Made by a program: the position numbers and the translations under genes
From: Deferribacter thermophilus
GTDB lineage: Bacteria; Chrysiogenota; Deferribacteres; Deferribacterales; Deferribacteraceae
Length of the DNA: 64,000 nt
Reading direction: 5' to 3'
Assembly (NCBI RefSeq): GCF_049472675.1
Contig: NZ_JAPNXM010000011.1
Location: forward strand, 3,291-67,290
Part shown: positions 1 through 9,350 of the stretch, in pieces
How positions within the stretch are numbered: position 1 is the first letter of the stretch
How the letters are laid out: every line of letters begins with the position of its first letter
Notes under the pieces: generated by a model
Seen by the model: the letters and a program-made list of their open reading frames with translations, nothing else
Told to the model about the DNA's origin: nothing
Databases searched by the model: none

Positions 1-809
1 TAAAAGTTAAAGGTGAGCTTGATTTAAAGAAAAATATTGCTGAGAAAAAAATAAATTATTTAGACGATGAGATAAAATCCCTAAAATATTCTATCGCTGA
101 ATTAAATCAAAATATTAAACAGTTAAAAAGGGATTATAATAGATTTAAAAGTCTCTATGAAGCAAAGGCGGTATCAAAAAGGAAATTTGAAGATATTGAA
201 ACAAATCTTTTAGCACTTCAGAAAAAGAAGAAATCTTTGTTAAGCAAATTGGAAGGGCTTAAGAAACAAAAAAGTGTAGCTGAAGATGAGTTGAAAATAG
301 TATATGTGGAATATAAAAATATTGATGAGCTTAAAAAAAGTATAGAGTCGTTGGATAGTGAAATTGCTGCAACAAAGAACCAACTTCAAGATTTAAAAAA
401 CTTAATCGATTATTGTAAATTAAGAGCCCCTTTTGACGGTAAAATTGGTAAAAAGTTTGTGGAAGTTGGCAGTGTTATTAAAAGCGGTTTTCCTATATAT
501 TCGATAGTGGATACGAGAAGTTTGTATGTGGAGGTTCTTTTAGAAGAGACAAAATTAAAAGGGGTAAAAGCAGGTTGTGAAGCAGAATTTTCGGTTGATT
601 CTTATCCAGACATAAAATTTAAAGGCGAAGTAGAAGAGGTATATCCTGCTTCTGCAGCTACATACGCACTTGTACCTAGAGATATATCAGCTGGGGAATT
701 TACTAAGGTTGCTCAGAGAATACCTGTAAGAGTAGCTATAAAAGAGGGTGATCTTTCTATTTTAAAAGTAGGTATGGGAGGAGAAATTAAAATAAAAAGA
801 GTAAATTAA
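1..809 (+). CDS. HlyD/EmrA-type periplasmic adaptor, 5'-truncated by the window edge
   Basis: The reading frame is open from base 3, giving 268 visible residues; the true start lies outside the window. The first ~130 visible residues are Lys/Glu-rich with long alpha-helical heptads, the coiled-coil hairpin expected of a membrane fusion protein. A biotinyl-lipoyl-like segment follows (LRAPFDGKIGKKFVEVGSV, about residues 140-160), then a beta-barrel ending in GMGGEIKIKRVN. This is the C-terminal half of an HlyD/EmrA adaptor that links an inner-membrane exporter to an outer-membrane channel. The next gene, 2 nt downstream, is an EmrB-type MFS exporter, which fixes the pairing as a drug or small-molecule efflux system. 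The substrate cannot be read from sequence. Confidence 0.88.
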   Translation, partial: KVKGELDLKKNIAEKKINYLDDEIKSLKYSIAELNQNIKQLKRDYNRFKSLYEAKAVSKRKFEDIETNLLALQKKKKSLLSKLEGLKKQKSVAEDELKIVYVEYKNIDELKKSIESLDSEIAATKNQLQDLKNLIDYCKLRAPFDGKIGKKFVEVGSVIKSGFPIYSIVDTRSLYVEVLLEETKLKGVKAGCEAEFSVDSYPDIKFKGEVEEVYPASAATYALVPRDISAGEFTKVAQRIPVRVAIKEGDLSILKVGMGGEIKIKRVN

Positions 810-811
810 TA

Positions 812-2371
812 ATGATGGTAGAAAAAGATCCTTTGTATAAAAAAATAGATAATACAACCCGTATCCTCATTACATTTGTTGTAATGACTGGAACTTTTAT
901 GGCTATACTTGATACCACCATTGTTGATGTTGTAGTGCCCAAGATGATGGCTCCCTTAAAAACTGATTTGTATGGAGTACAATGGGTTATTACATCATAC
1001 ATGGCAGCTGCCGCTACTGGTTTATTATTAATTGAATCGTTAGTTAAGGTTTTTGGATTAAAAAATCTATTTTTAATTGGTGTGAGTTTATTTACTGTTT
1101 CTAGTGCAACATGTGGTTCTGCGACTGATTTACCACAGATGATAATATCAAGGTCTTTTCAAGGGTTAGGTGAGGCATTTATTGTTGCAACGGCTCAAAC
1201 AATAATGTTTTCTATTTTTCCTCCAGAGAAAAAAGGGATTGCAATGGGGATTTTTGGAACTGGGGTAAGTTTTGCTCCAGCTCTTGGGCCTACAGCAGGT
1301 GGATATTTGACAGAACATTTCAACTGGAGATATGTATTTTATGTGAATCTGCCTGTAGGTTTGATGGTTGTAGTATTAGGTATATTAATTTTACCTAAGA
1401 TTTTAGAGAAAAAAGAGAAACTTAAATTTAATTTTTTTAGTTATGCTTTTTTTGCAATATTTACAATACCTTTACTTATAATGCTGTCAAAAGGTCAGCA
1501 AGAAGGGTGGTTTCAATCCTCTTATATAGTTAAGTTGTTATTTTTGTCAATTTTAGGTTTGTTTTTATTTACAATATCAGAAATTGTAGGAAAGATTAAA
1601 TTGATAGATTATGATATATTTAAAATAAAAGAGTACAGAGTTGCAGTTCTTATTTATGCTTTGACTCTTGGTTTGTCAATTTACCAATTGTTTTACCTTT
1701 TACCACTGTATTATGAAAATTTGAAGGGTTATACTACTTTGCAGACAGGTTTACATATGCTTGGTTTTGCCATTTTTATTGGACTTACCTCTTTTATCGC
1801 TGGAGTTTTATCTGATAAATATGGTGAGAAAAATATTTTGGTTGTTAATGCATTTTTATATATTACTACTTCTATTTTCTTAATGCCAAAATTAAATTAT
1901 TATACTCCATCTATTAAAACAATATTGCTAACAATACCCCTTGGTTTTTCTCTTGGAACATTTTTTGCTCCAATATCTACTTTGGCTATGAGAAAGCTTG
2001 GTCCAAAAACTCAAATGGGGGTTAGCTTTTTACATTACATTCGTTTTATGGGCGGTTCTTTTGGAACTGCTATAGCGACCAACACATTACAATCAAAAAT
2101 AAACTTTCATTATGATGAGATATCTGCAATACAAAATTATAGCTATGTAAATAATTATCTCAACACTGCAAAGCTATTCTTATCTCAGACTATGAATGAG
2201 CAGTTGGCCGCTATTAAATCCTATGCACTTTTGGGGAAAGTTCAATATCTAATGAGTGCTTCACACGCTTTTCAAGATACTTTCAGACATGCTGGATATT
2301 TTGGTATTGTTGGTCTTTCATTTTTGATATTTTTATTTGTTAATAATAAGAAAGAAGATAATAATAGTTAA
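812..2371 (+). CDS. EmrB/QacA (DHA2) family MFS exporter
   Basis: 519 residues with about 14 hydrophobic segments, the length and topology of the DHA2 family of proton-driven drug exporters. The N-terminal helix carries FMAILDTTIVDVVVP, typical of EmrB. The antiporter motif C region is visible as GVSFAPALGPTAGGYL followed by NWRYVFYVNLP. The ATG lies 2 nt after the adaptor stop, so the two genes are co-transcribed. Together with an outer-membrane channel, not present here, they would form a tripartite pump. Family assignment is firm; substrate is unknown. Confidence 0.9.
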   Translation: MMVEKDPLYKKIDNTTRILITFVVMTGTFMAILDTTIVDVVVPKMMAPLKTDLYGVQWVITSYMAAAATGLLLIESLVKVFGLKNLFLIGVSLFTVSSATCGSATDLPQMIISRSFQGLGEAFIVATAQTIMFSIFPPEKKGIAMGIFGTGVSFAPALGPTAGGYLTEHFNWRYVFYVNLPVGLMVVVLGILILPKILEKKEKLKFNFFSYAFFAIFTIPLLIMLSKGQQEGWFQSSYIVKLLFLSILGLFLFTISEIVGKIKLIDYDIFKIKEYRVAVLIYALTLGLSIYQLFYLLPLYYENLKGYTTLQTGLHMLGFAIFIGLTSFIAGVLSDKYGEKNILVVNAFLYITTSIFLMPKLNYYTPSIKTILLTIPLGFSLGTFFAPISTLAMRKLGPKTQMGVSFLHYIRFMGGSFGTAIATNTLQSKINFHYDEISAIQNYSYVNNYLNTAKLFLSQTMNEQLAAIKSYALLGKVQYLMSASHAFQDTFRHAGYFGIVGLSFLIFLFVNNKKEDNNS

Positions 2372-3232
2372 TCATTTGGTAATAACGTTTAGAACAATCC
2401 CAGAAAATACTAAGATAATCGCTATAAAATGATAAAAGAAGAATTGTTCTCCAAGTAGTAGAATTGACATTATGGTTCCAAAAACGGGCATGAGATGTAT
2501 GAAGTTTCCACCTTTGTTAGCTCCAACTTCTTTAATACCTCTATTCCAGCAAATAAAAGCTAGTACAGAAGCAAAAATACCAACATATAATATAACAAAA
2601 ATATTTTTTATATTTACTTCAAAAGATTTGTTTGAAAATAGATAAATAGGGAATAAAAATAGAAGACCGATAAATATAATAGTTTCTAAAAAAACTAATG
2701 GGTGTAGATCGTTATCTAAATTTTTTAATAAGACGGAATATAAAGCCCAACTTAGAGCTGCTATTAAGACTAAGATATCACCTGGATTAATTTTGAGAGT
2801 AATAAGGGAGTTTAAATCCCCTTTTGTAATGATTATTATGACTCCAATTAGTGAGATTATAGCTCCTAAAATTTGTAGTTTCTTTGCTATTAGTTTATGA
2901 ATGAAGAAAGAGATTATAAAGATTAAAATTGGGACAAATGAGTTGATAAGTAAAGCATTTATTGCAGTGGTATAATGCATTGCTTTGTATATTAGAGTGT
3001 TAAATAATGTGACACCTAAGAAACCAAATGCCGCTAAAAGTTTAATATTTTTTTGGATTAGATGTTTTTGTTGATAAATTTTATTCGCAGTAAATGGTAA
3101 TAAAATAATAAAAGCAACCACCCATCGCCAGAAAACCAAAGCAACAGGTGGTATAGATGCTGATATCCATTTGCCAATTACAAAGTTTCCAGCCCAAAAT
3201 AATGCACTTAAACTTAGTAATATATAGGCCAT
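2372..3232 (-). CDS. EamA/DMT-family permease
   Basis: 286 residues with ten predicted hydrophobic helices arranged as two EamA repeats. The N-terminus ALFWAGNFVIGKW is the classic DMT opening, and WALYSVLLKN opens the second half. These proteins move metabolites such as amino acids or nucleotides across the inner membrane; the substrate here is unknown. The start codon follows the stop of the upstream aminotransferase gene with no gap, so it is translationally coupled. This suggests, without proving, that transporter and aminotransferase act on related amino acids. Confidence 0.85.
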   Translation of the reverse strand: MAYILLSLSALFWAGNFVIGKWISASIPPVALVFWRWVVAFIILLPFTANKIYQQKHLIQKNIKLLAAFGFLGVTLFNTLIYKAMHYTTAINALLINSFVPILIFIISFFIHKLIAKKLQILGAIISLIGVIIIITKGDLNSLITLKINPGDILVLIAALSWALYSVLLKNLDNDLHPLVFLETIIFIGLLFLFPIYLFSNKSFEVNIKNIFVILYVGIFASVLAFICWNRGIKEVGANKGGNFIHLMPVFGTIMSILLLGEQFFFYHFIAIILVFSGIVLNVITK

Positions 3233-4537
3233 CTACCGTGCTGATTCTACATACTCAACAATTTTTTCTGCCAAAGTTTTAACAGTGTGCTCAAACTTAT
3301 CTGTATCTTTTTCAAGAAGTGTCATTCTAAAACCTGGCAATGGTGTAAAAAATGAAGTAAGTGGTACAACACAGATACCGGTAGAAGCCAAAAGATAATA
3401 AACAAACCTTTTATCATTTTCTATAGGTTCACTTGTTATCTTTTCAACATATTCTTTAACAGCATTGTTTTCAATAGGTAGAGTTTGTTTATTGTTGAGA
3501 ACAGCTTCTATAAAAACTACGGACATATAAAATGCTCCGTTTGTCCTGTTGACAACAATATATGGGACATCTTTCAATATGTTATATGCGATATTGGATA
3601 GTTTTTCATAATGTCTGAGTCTTTCGTTTAAATAACTTTTATATTCAGGATGGCCTAATATCCTAGGGATTGCTTTTTGAGGAAAAGTAGTAGAGCAGAC
3701 CTCTGCCATTTTTTGTTGTAAGATTGCATTTATATATCTTTCGAAAGCAATATCGTTTTTAATATTGTATACTTCAATCCATCCACATCTAGCACCTGGC
3801 CAAGGGACTTCTTTTGAAATACCCTTCATACTCATACCTGGGACATCACCTATTACTTCAGCAAGGGACACAGTCTCTTTACCGTTGTAAACCATATTAT
3901 TATAAATCTCATCGAAAACTAAAAATAAATTATACTGTTTTGCTATATTAACAATCTTTTCTAATGTTTCTTTATCGTATACATAACCTGTGGGGTTGTC
4001 AGGATTAATCACAAGTATTCCAACAATTGATTTATGACTTTTTACTTTCCTTTCAAGCTCGTTTATATCAGGTGCCCAGTTATTGTAAGGATTCATTCTA
4101 TATGTATTTGGTGGGAAAGATGCATGTAATACTTCTGCCAAAAGATGGGTAGAGTAGGTAGGTTCTGGCATTATAATCCTTGCATCAACCCTAATAGCGC
4201 TATAACTTCTTGCGATAGCATCACCTAAGCCATTAAAAAAAATGATGTCCTCTTTTGTAATTTGAGCTCCACCCTTTTTATTATTTAATTCTGCTAAAAA
4301 TTCTCTTGTTTCATCTACACCTTTTGTTGGGCTGTAACCAAATGTTGAATCATCATCTATTATTTCTTTAAGAATCTCTTTTATCCATTCAGGTAGTTTT
4401 TCACCTTTTAGGATAGGATCCCCAATATTTTCCCAATATATTTCCATTCCATTTTCTTTTAATTTATTGGCAATATTTACGATATTTCTTATTTCATAAG
4501 TTAAACCGTTACCACTTTTTGCGATATCAAATCTCAT
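3233..4537 (-). CDS. PLP-dependent aminotransferase, class I/II
   Basis: 434 residues with the fold-type I aminotransferase pattern. VINPDNPTGYVYDKETL carries the substrate/cofactor NPTG loop, FDEIYNNMVY the cofactor Asp/Tyr, and GISKEVPWPGARCGW the Schiff-base Lys and following Arg. The C-terminal RMTLLEKD holds the carboxylate-binding Arg. The ATG is preceded by AAAGGGG about 6 nt upstream. Substrate specificity (alanine, aspartate or other) cannot be decided. It lies upstream of and abuts the DMT permease. A distant paralogue of equal length is at 46135-47439. Confidence 0.88.
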   Translation of the reverse strand: MRFDIAKSGNGLTYEIRNIVNIANKLKENGMEIYWENIGDPILKGEKLPEWIKEILKEIIDDDSTFGYSPTKGVDETREFLAELNNKKGGAQITKEDIIFFNGLGDAIARSYSAIRVDARIIMPEPTYSTHLLAEVLHASFPPNTYRMNPYNNWAPDINELERKVKSHKSIVGILVINPDNPTGYVYDKETLEKIVNIAKQYNLFLVFDEIYNNMVYNGKETVSLAEVIGDVPGMSMKGISKEVPWPGARCGWIEVYNIKNDIAFERYINAILQQKMAEVCSTTFPQKAIPRILGHPEYKSYLNERLRHYEKLSNIAYNILKDVPYIVVNRTNGAFYMSVVFIEAVLNNKQTLPIENNAVKEYVEKITSEPIENDKRFVYYLLASTGICVVPLTSFFTPLPGFRMTLLEKDTDKFEHTVKTLAEKIVEYVESAR

Positions 4538-4575
4538 AGTAAACCCCTTTGGTGTTTGTTTAAATTTTACTTTAT

Positions 4576-4953
4576 TTATTCATTTTTAAAAATTTTACAA
4601 GAGTAAATTTTTTCTTTATATTCATAATATGCCATTGTTCTACCTCTTTTCTCCATTAAGATGTTAAATCTTAGTAATTTTTCGTTGAGTTTCTTTTTTA
4701 ATTTTTTTCTTTCTTCTTCATCAAAGCAGTATTCTAATAAGTCTTCAATATTTTTTATTTCTTTTTGTAAATGAAGTTCTTCTGGAAGTATATTTGCGTT
4801 TTTTAAAATTTTGTATGCTGCTCTTAATTCTTCTGGAATCATGCTTAAATCCTCTATTTCTATCTTTTGACCTTTACATGAGAGATTATCAAGTTCACCT
4901 TTTTCAATGGCTTCTTTAATCTTTTGCTCTGCTAAAAATGTAATAGCGTCCAT
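4576..4953 (-). CDS. DUF1992 / DnaJ-subfamily-C28-like protein
   Basis: 125 residues. The N-terminus reads FLAEQKIKEAIEKGELDNL, followed by GQKIEIEDLSMIPEELRAAYKILKNANILP in two stretches, the hallmark of the DUF1992 (DNAJC28 conserved) domain. The remainder is charged and helical. Molecular function is unknown in bacteria. Its ATG overlaps the stop of the upstream BrkB-like gene by one base (TAATG), with AGGA a few bases upstream, so the two are translationally coupled. Confidence 0.8.
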   Translation of the reverse strand: MDAITFLAEQKIKEAIEKGELDNLSCKGQKIEIEDLSMIPEELRAAYKILKNANILPEELHLQKEIKNIEDLLEYCFDEEERKKLKKKLNEKLLRFNILMEKRGRTMAYYEYKEKIYSCKIFKNE

Positions 4954-5921
4954 TAATTGCTCCTGATGATTTCTTTTATTATAAAACTTTTGTTCTCATA
5001 TTGAAGATTAATAATATTTTTTTCATCGTGTAAAGTATAAGAAGATTTTATTAAGTCAAAGAGTTTTTTTATTAACAAATATATCAGTTTTTTATTTTCT
5101 GGTTTTAAGTAATTTTTTGCTACAAGCATGAAATTTTGGTAAATGTAAAAATAGTTTAAAATAAACAATAATAGGTTAAAAATAAACCATAAGTACATTA
5201 TCGAAACTATAATTGTAGAGATAGAGCCGTATAAAAGATTGTAAATTGATTTATTAACGATTAAAAAGTATAATTTGCTAGTAATGATAATGGATAAAAG
5301 AGAAAATAAAGATGCTAAAATTAATAAATAAAATTTTATATTTTTTCTCAATATAAAGTATAAAAGTAAAATAATTATAACCCAGCTGATAATATAATAA
5401 AATATTTTAAATTGGAAAAATACATCGACCTTTAGATTAAGAAAATTGCTTAAATATTTTAGTAAAAAGGTTGAGAGTAATTTTATTGCAGTAAACAAAA
5501 CTATGATTAAAACAAGTATAACTGATGAAAATAAAGGGAGTGCAAATTTGGTTTTTGATCTATGTTTGTTTATATTAAAGATGTAATGTATTGAATTGTA
5601 TAAACCTTTTATGAAAGTATTTGAAAAAATTATGACCATTATAAAGCTTATACTACCATAACTTATAGCTATATTTTTAAAATTCGAAACGGAAATGCCT
5701 AAAAGTTTTATTAAATTTCCACTTATAAAATTATTTAATTCATTAATAAATGTTTGATAAAGTGTTGAGTTGATAAATAGTGCGTTTAAAATTATTAGTG
5801 TTATTAATATAGTTGGGAATATAGAAAGTATGAAATATAGAGCTAAAGATGAAGCATGAATTGATAATCGTTTTTGTTTAAAGCGTTGAAAAGCAAAAAC
5901 CAATGTAAAGAGAGATTTCAA
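4953..5921 (-). CDS. YihY/BrkB (UPF0761) family inner-membrane protein
   Basis: 322 residues with about six hydrophobic helices. The N-terminus has SIHASSLALYFILSIFPTI, the conserved YihY/BrkB opening, and the C-terminal ~55 residues are polar. The start is TTG at 5921, supported by AAGGAG about 8 nt upstream. Early tRNA-processing claims for the family (RNase BN) have been withdrawn; function is unknown. It is the first gene of the minus-strand run 5921-2372 and is divergent from the exonuclease gene at 6013. Confidence 0.82.
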   Translation of the reverse strand: MKSLFTLVFAFQRFKQKRLSIHASSLALYFILSIFPTILITLIILNALFINSTLYQTFINELNNFISGNLIKLLGISVSNFKNIAISYGSISFIMVIIFSNTFIKGLYNSIHYIFNINKHRSKTKFALPLFSSVILVLIIVLFTAIKLLSTFLLKYLSNFLNLKVDVFFQFKIFYYIISWVIIILLLYFILRKNIKFYLLILASLFSLLSIIITSKLYFLIVNKSIYNLLYGSISTIIVSIMYLWFIFNLLLFILNYFYIYQNFMLVAKNYLKPENKKLIYLLIKKLFDLIKSSYTLHDEKNIINLQYENKSFIIKEIIRSN

Positions 5922-5965
5922 TGTAAACTCCTTGAAAACTAAAACATTTTTTTACTAAATCGTTA

Positions 5966-5992
5966 TTGATTTTTAGCATATTTCATTATAAA
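5966..5992 (+). promoter_or_regulatory. Possible sigma-70 promoter for the DnaQ-like gene
   Basis: TTGATT at 5966-5971 and TATAAA at 5987-5992 are separated by 15 bp, shorter than ideal; TTATTG at 5963-5968 would give 18 bp. It lies in the only gap between two divergent genes and 20 bp before the ATG at 6013. Confidence 0.4.
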
Positions 5993-6012
5993 AATAAAGT
6001 GGGATATAGTTT

Positions 6013-6708
6013 ATGATTAGAAAGTTTTTTAAAAAATTTAGATATAATAAAACAAATTCTAAAAATGACCCACTTGCCGTATATATAAAGAATCTTATTT
6101 CCAGTGTTAACAATGAAAAAATTTTTAATATGAAAATTGATGAGGCTAAATATTGTGTTATTGACACAGAAACAACTGGCTTAGATCTTAAGACTGCAAA
6201 ATTAATTAATATTGCAGCTGTGAAAGTGGTTGGTTTTAAAATAGTTGACTTTTATGATGTTTTTATAAATCCAGGTATTTCCATTCCAGAAGATTCAATC
6301 AAATGGCACGGAATTACAGATGACATTGTAAAAGATAAACCGACTGCTGCTGAAATTTTACCAGATTTTTTAAAATTCATTAAAGACTCTGTGATTGTGG
6401 GGCATCATGTAAATTTTGATCTGGAAATGCTTAATAAAGAGCTTAGAGAAAATTTTAACTCTGAAATTAAAAATATATGGATTGATACAATGTTTGTTTA
6501 TTCAAAAAATATTTTGTGTAGAGATGATCATGTAAGTCTCGATTTTTTGCTTGAAAAATACAATGTTAAATGTATTGGAAGACATACTGCTTTAGGTGAT
6601 GCTTTAGCAACTGCTGAGGTTTTTAATAAGCTTGTTGTTAAGCTCAAAGATAAATTTAGAACAGTTAGTGACTTGTACAGATCACAATTTATAGATCCCA
6701 TTACATAG
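6013..6708 (+). CDS. DnaQ-like DEDDh 3'-5' exonuclease
   Basis: 231 residues. Exo I is CVIDTETTGLD (D, E), Exo II is GHHVNFDLEMLN (D), and Exo III is GRHTALGDALATAEVF (H and D), so all four metal ligands and the catalytic His of the DEDDh superfamily are present. The first ~55 residues are basic and precede the nuclease domain. It could be a stand-alone polymerase III epsilon-type proofreader or a general DNA/RNA exonuclease; no polymerase domain is attached. It stands alone on the plus strand and converges on the NFACT gene, with stop codons 2 nt apart. Confidence 0.88.
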   Translation: MIRKFFKKFRYNKTNSKNDPLAVYIKNLISSVNNEKIFNMKIDEAKYCVIDTETTGLDLKTAKLINIAAVKVVGFKIVDFYDVFINPGISIPEDSIKWHGITDDIVKDKPTAAEILPDFLKFIKDSVIVGHHVNFDLEMLNKELRENFNSEIKNIWIDTMFVYSKNILCRDDHVSLDFLLEKYNVKCIGRHTALGDALATAEVFNKLVVKLKDKFRTVSDLYRSQFIDPIT

Positions 6709-6710
6709 TA

Positions 6711-8279
6711 TTAATTTTCTATTAATAGTTTCTTTATGTCGTTTTCATCAAAGGGCGGTACATAAATAGTTTTATAATTATTATAAATAACGAACCCTTC
6801 TGGTGTATTTTTTGGTTTTTTAACATATTTCCTCTTTGTATAATCGATGGGTACTTTAAGTTCGTTTTTATATTTTGAGTAGTGCGCAACAATTCTTGCA
6901 GCAGTGATAATATCCTCATCGGTTATTTCTCCAGTTGCTCTCATGATCAAATGAGCAGATGGTATCTCATGTGCATGAAACCAGTAATCATCTGGGTTTG
7001 CAAGTTTGAATAAAATAAACTGATTAGATTTACTGTTTTTTCCCACATAAAAGATAGTGTTACCTTTTTTTAGAATCAGATATTTTGGAGCACTTTCATG
7101 CTTAATATTTTTCTTGGTTTTATTAAATAATGAGGAGTATATTTCTTCAATGAAATTTTCATCGTCAGATTCTATGTTAAATATCATTTCATTATAAAAG
7201 TTATTCAAATCTATTAAATTATTTATTCTTTCTTCTATTATTGGTATTGATCGTTTTAATTTTTCGGCTTTATTATAAAGCTTATTAATTTTGTCAATAA
7301 TATTGATATTCTCATCTATAATATAATCTATTTCTTCTATACCATTTTCTGTGTACTTTTTTAATTTAACTTCCCCTTTTTTATCTTTCAAAATGTTTAG
7401 ATTATTTTTTAATAAATCAGCTTCCTCTTTGTATTTGCTAAAATTATATGCAAGCTTTAAATCCTCTTTTAGCTTTTTTATCAGATTTTCATTTTTTTTA
7501 ATCTGTTTTTCATAATATTTTGTGATTTTTAATTTTTTTGGATATATAGAATCATTGTTCGATTTTTCTAATAAAAAGTCATATAATTTTTCAATTGGTA
7601 TCAATTTATGGTAATCTGGAATTTCAAAAGGGATTAATCTTCCGTTTTTATCAATGTAAAAGTATTTACTTTTTAGACTTTCCAAAATTAGTTGTTTTGT
7701 TTTATAACAATCGTTATTGTTTATTTTTAATAGATTATAAGCGTGTTTTTCTGTAATGCTATAAAATCCTTCAAAATTTTCAAATTTACAATTTTCACTA
7801 GTTGTAAGGTTAAATTTTTTGTTGCTTTTGAAAGGGGTATATAATTTACCATTAGATAATTCTCTGTCAGTATCTATATTGTTGTTATTCCAACAAAAAA
7901 TTATACGACCATTTTCGTTTGTGATTATTACATTACTCATTTTTCCAACTAATTCAAAGATTATTTTGTATTTTATCAATTTACCACTTGGTTTTCTTTT
8001 TAATAGTGTTAAGTAAAATGCTCTATCAAAGCCTTTTTGCTTTATTTCTTTGATGCTAGAATTTGAAAGATATTCTATTCTATTTGTTAGTTTAAATTTT
8101 TTATCGGTTAATTGTAATGGTATTGGATTGTTTAAATCGATTATTAGTTGCTTTAACTTAGTAGAAGAATAAATATTGAGAATAAACTGGTCTTTGCTGT
8201 ATTCGCAGCTGTTAATGCGAGACTTTAGAAGTATTTCATTGTAGTTATATAATAGTTTATAGAGAGTTAGACCATCCAT
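6711..8279 (-). CDS. NFACT family protein (RqcH/Rqc2 homologue)
   Basis: 522 residues. It has an NFACT-N-like beta-rich N-terminal domain (about 1-130), a long charged coiled-coil (about 250-380) and a C-terminal NFACT-R domain. The NFACT-R domain shows WFHAHEIPSAHLIMR and later YVKKPKNTPEGFVIY. RqcH homologues bind 50S subunits carrying stalled peptidyl-tRNA and add C-terminal Ala tails for degradation. The older label is fibronectin-binding protein A homologue. It directly abuts pilT, as the last gene of a four-gene minus-strand operon beginning at 11410. No secretion signal is visible, which favours the ribosome role over surface adhesion. Confidence 0.87.
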   Translation of the reverse strand: MDGLTLYKLLYNYNEILLKSRINSCEYSKDQFILNIYSSTKLKQLIIDLNNPIPLQLTDKKFKLTNRIEYLSNSSIKEIKQKGFDRAFYLTLLKRKPSGKLIKYKIIFELVGKMSNVIITNENGRIIFCWNNNNIDTDRELSNGKLYTPFKSNKKFNLTTSENCKFENFEGFYSITEKHAYNLLKINNNDCYKTKQLILESLKSKYFYIDKNGRLIPFEIPDYHKLIPIEKLYDFLLEKSNNDSIYPKKLKITKYYEKQIKKNENLIKKLKEDLKLAYNFSKYKEEADLLKNNLNILKDKKGEVKLKKYTENGIEEIDYIIDENINIIDKINKLYNKAEKLKRSIPIIEERINNLIDLNNFYNEMIFNIESDDENFIEEIYSSLFNKTKKNIKHESAPKYLILKKGNTIFYVGKNSKSNQFILFKLANPDDYWFHAHEIPSAHLIMRATGEITDEDIITAARIVAHYSKYKNELKVPIDYTKRKYVKKPKNTPEGFVIYNNYKTIYVPPFDENDIKKLLIEN

Positions 8280-9350
8280 TTATTTGTTATTTAAAAATCG
8301 CTCAAAGGCTTTTTTATCGTTTGCTTTTAAATAAGCCTCTTCAGGTGAAACAATTTTTTGCATTACTAAATCCATAATAGCTTGATCCATAAGCTGCATA
8401 CCTTCCCCTTTGCCAGTCTGAATTACAGAGGGGATTTGAAATGTTTTACCTTCTCTAATAAGATTAGCAACAGCACTATTTACAAATAAAATTTCCAGTG
8501 CAGCAACTCTACCTGACTTATCAATTCTTTTTAAGAGCTGCTGAGCTACAACACCCTTTAGTGATTCTGATAGCATAGTTCTTATTTGTGCTTGTTGGCC
8601 AGATGGAAAAGCATCAATAATTCTGTCAACAGTTTTTGCTGCTGAGTTTGTATGAAGTGTTCCAAACACAAGGTGCCCAGTCTCTGCAGCAGTGATAGCT
8701 AATTCTATAGTCTCTAAATCCCTCATTTCTCCAACAAGTATTACATCGGGATCTTCTCTTAATGCTGCTCTTAGGGCAGAAGCAAATGATTCAGTATGAT
8801 TACCAACTTCTCGTTGGTTAATGAGGCAACCTTTATTTTCATGAACGAATTCTATAGGGTCTTCAATTGTGAGTATATGGTCATGCCTGTTTCTGTTTAT
8901 ATAGTCTATTATTGCGGCTAAAGTGGTTGATTTCCCACTACCTGTAGGCCCAGTAACTAATACTAAACCTCTTGATAATTGAGCAAACTTTAAAATTTGT
9001 GGTGGTAATCCCAAATCTTCTACAGATAATATTTTAGCAGGTATTTGTCTGAAAACTGCACCAATCCCCCGTTTTTGAAAAAAGTAGTTAGCTCTAAATC
9101 GGGCAAGCCCTTTTATCTCATAAGCAAAATCCAAATCTTTTTTTTCTAAAAACTCTTTTTTAGCTTTTTCGTCTATAATTTCAAAAAGTAATGTTCTAAG
9201 TAATTCATCAGTAAGTGTTTGATATTTTATTTCGACTAACTCTCCATGTACCCTCATTAATGGTTTGCAACCTGCACTTAGATGTAGGTCACTTCCACCT
9301 TGTTCAATCATAAATTTGAAAAAAGCATCAATTTTTGCCATTCTTCTCAT
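8280..9350 (-). CDS. pilT: Type IV pilus retraction ATPase PilT
   Basis: 356 residues, normal for PilT. GPTGSGKSTTLAAI (Walker A) is at about residue 134. LTIEDPIEFVH, a Walker B-like VILVGEMRDLETI and the His box TGHLVFGTLHTN follow. The N-terminus (GGSDLHLSAGCKPLMRVHGE) is the PilT PAS-like domain. It powers pilus disassembly for twitching, DNA uptake or surface sensing. The start overlaps the preceding gene by 23 nt; a second in-frame ATG at 9341 is possible. No pilin or other pilus gene is in the window, but the upstream gene carries a GspE/PilB N-terminal domain. Confidence 0.93.
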   Translation of the reverse strand: MRRMAKIDAFFKFMIEQGGSDLHLSAGCKPLMRVHGELVEIKYQTLTDELLRTLLFEIIDEKAKKEFLEKKDLDFAYEIKGLARFRANYFFQKRGIGAVFRQIPAKILSVEDLGLPPQILKFAQLSRGLVLVTGPTGSGKSTTLAAIIDYINRNRHDHILTIEDPIEFVHENKGCLINQREVGNHTESFASALRAALREDPDVILVGEMRDLETIELAITAAETGHLVFGTLHTNSAAKTVDRIIDAFPSGQQAQIRTMLSESLKGVVAQQLLKRIDKSGRVAALEILFVNSAVANLIREGKTFQIPSVIQTGKGEGMQLMDQAIMDLVMQKIVSPEEAYLKANDKKAFERFLNNK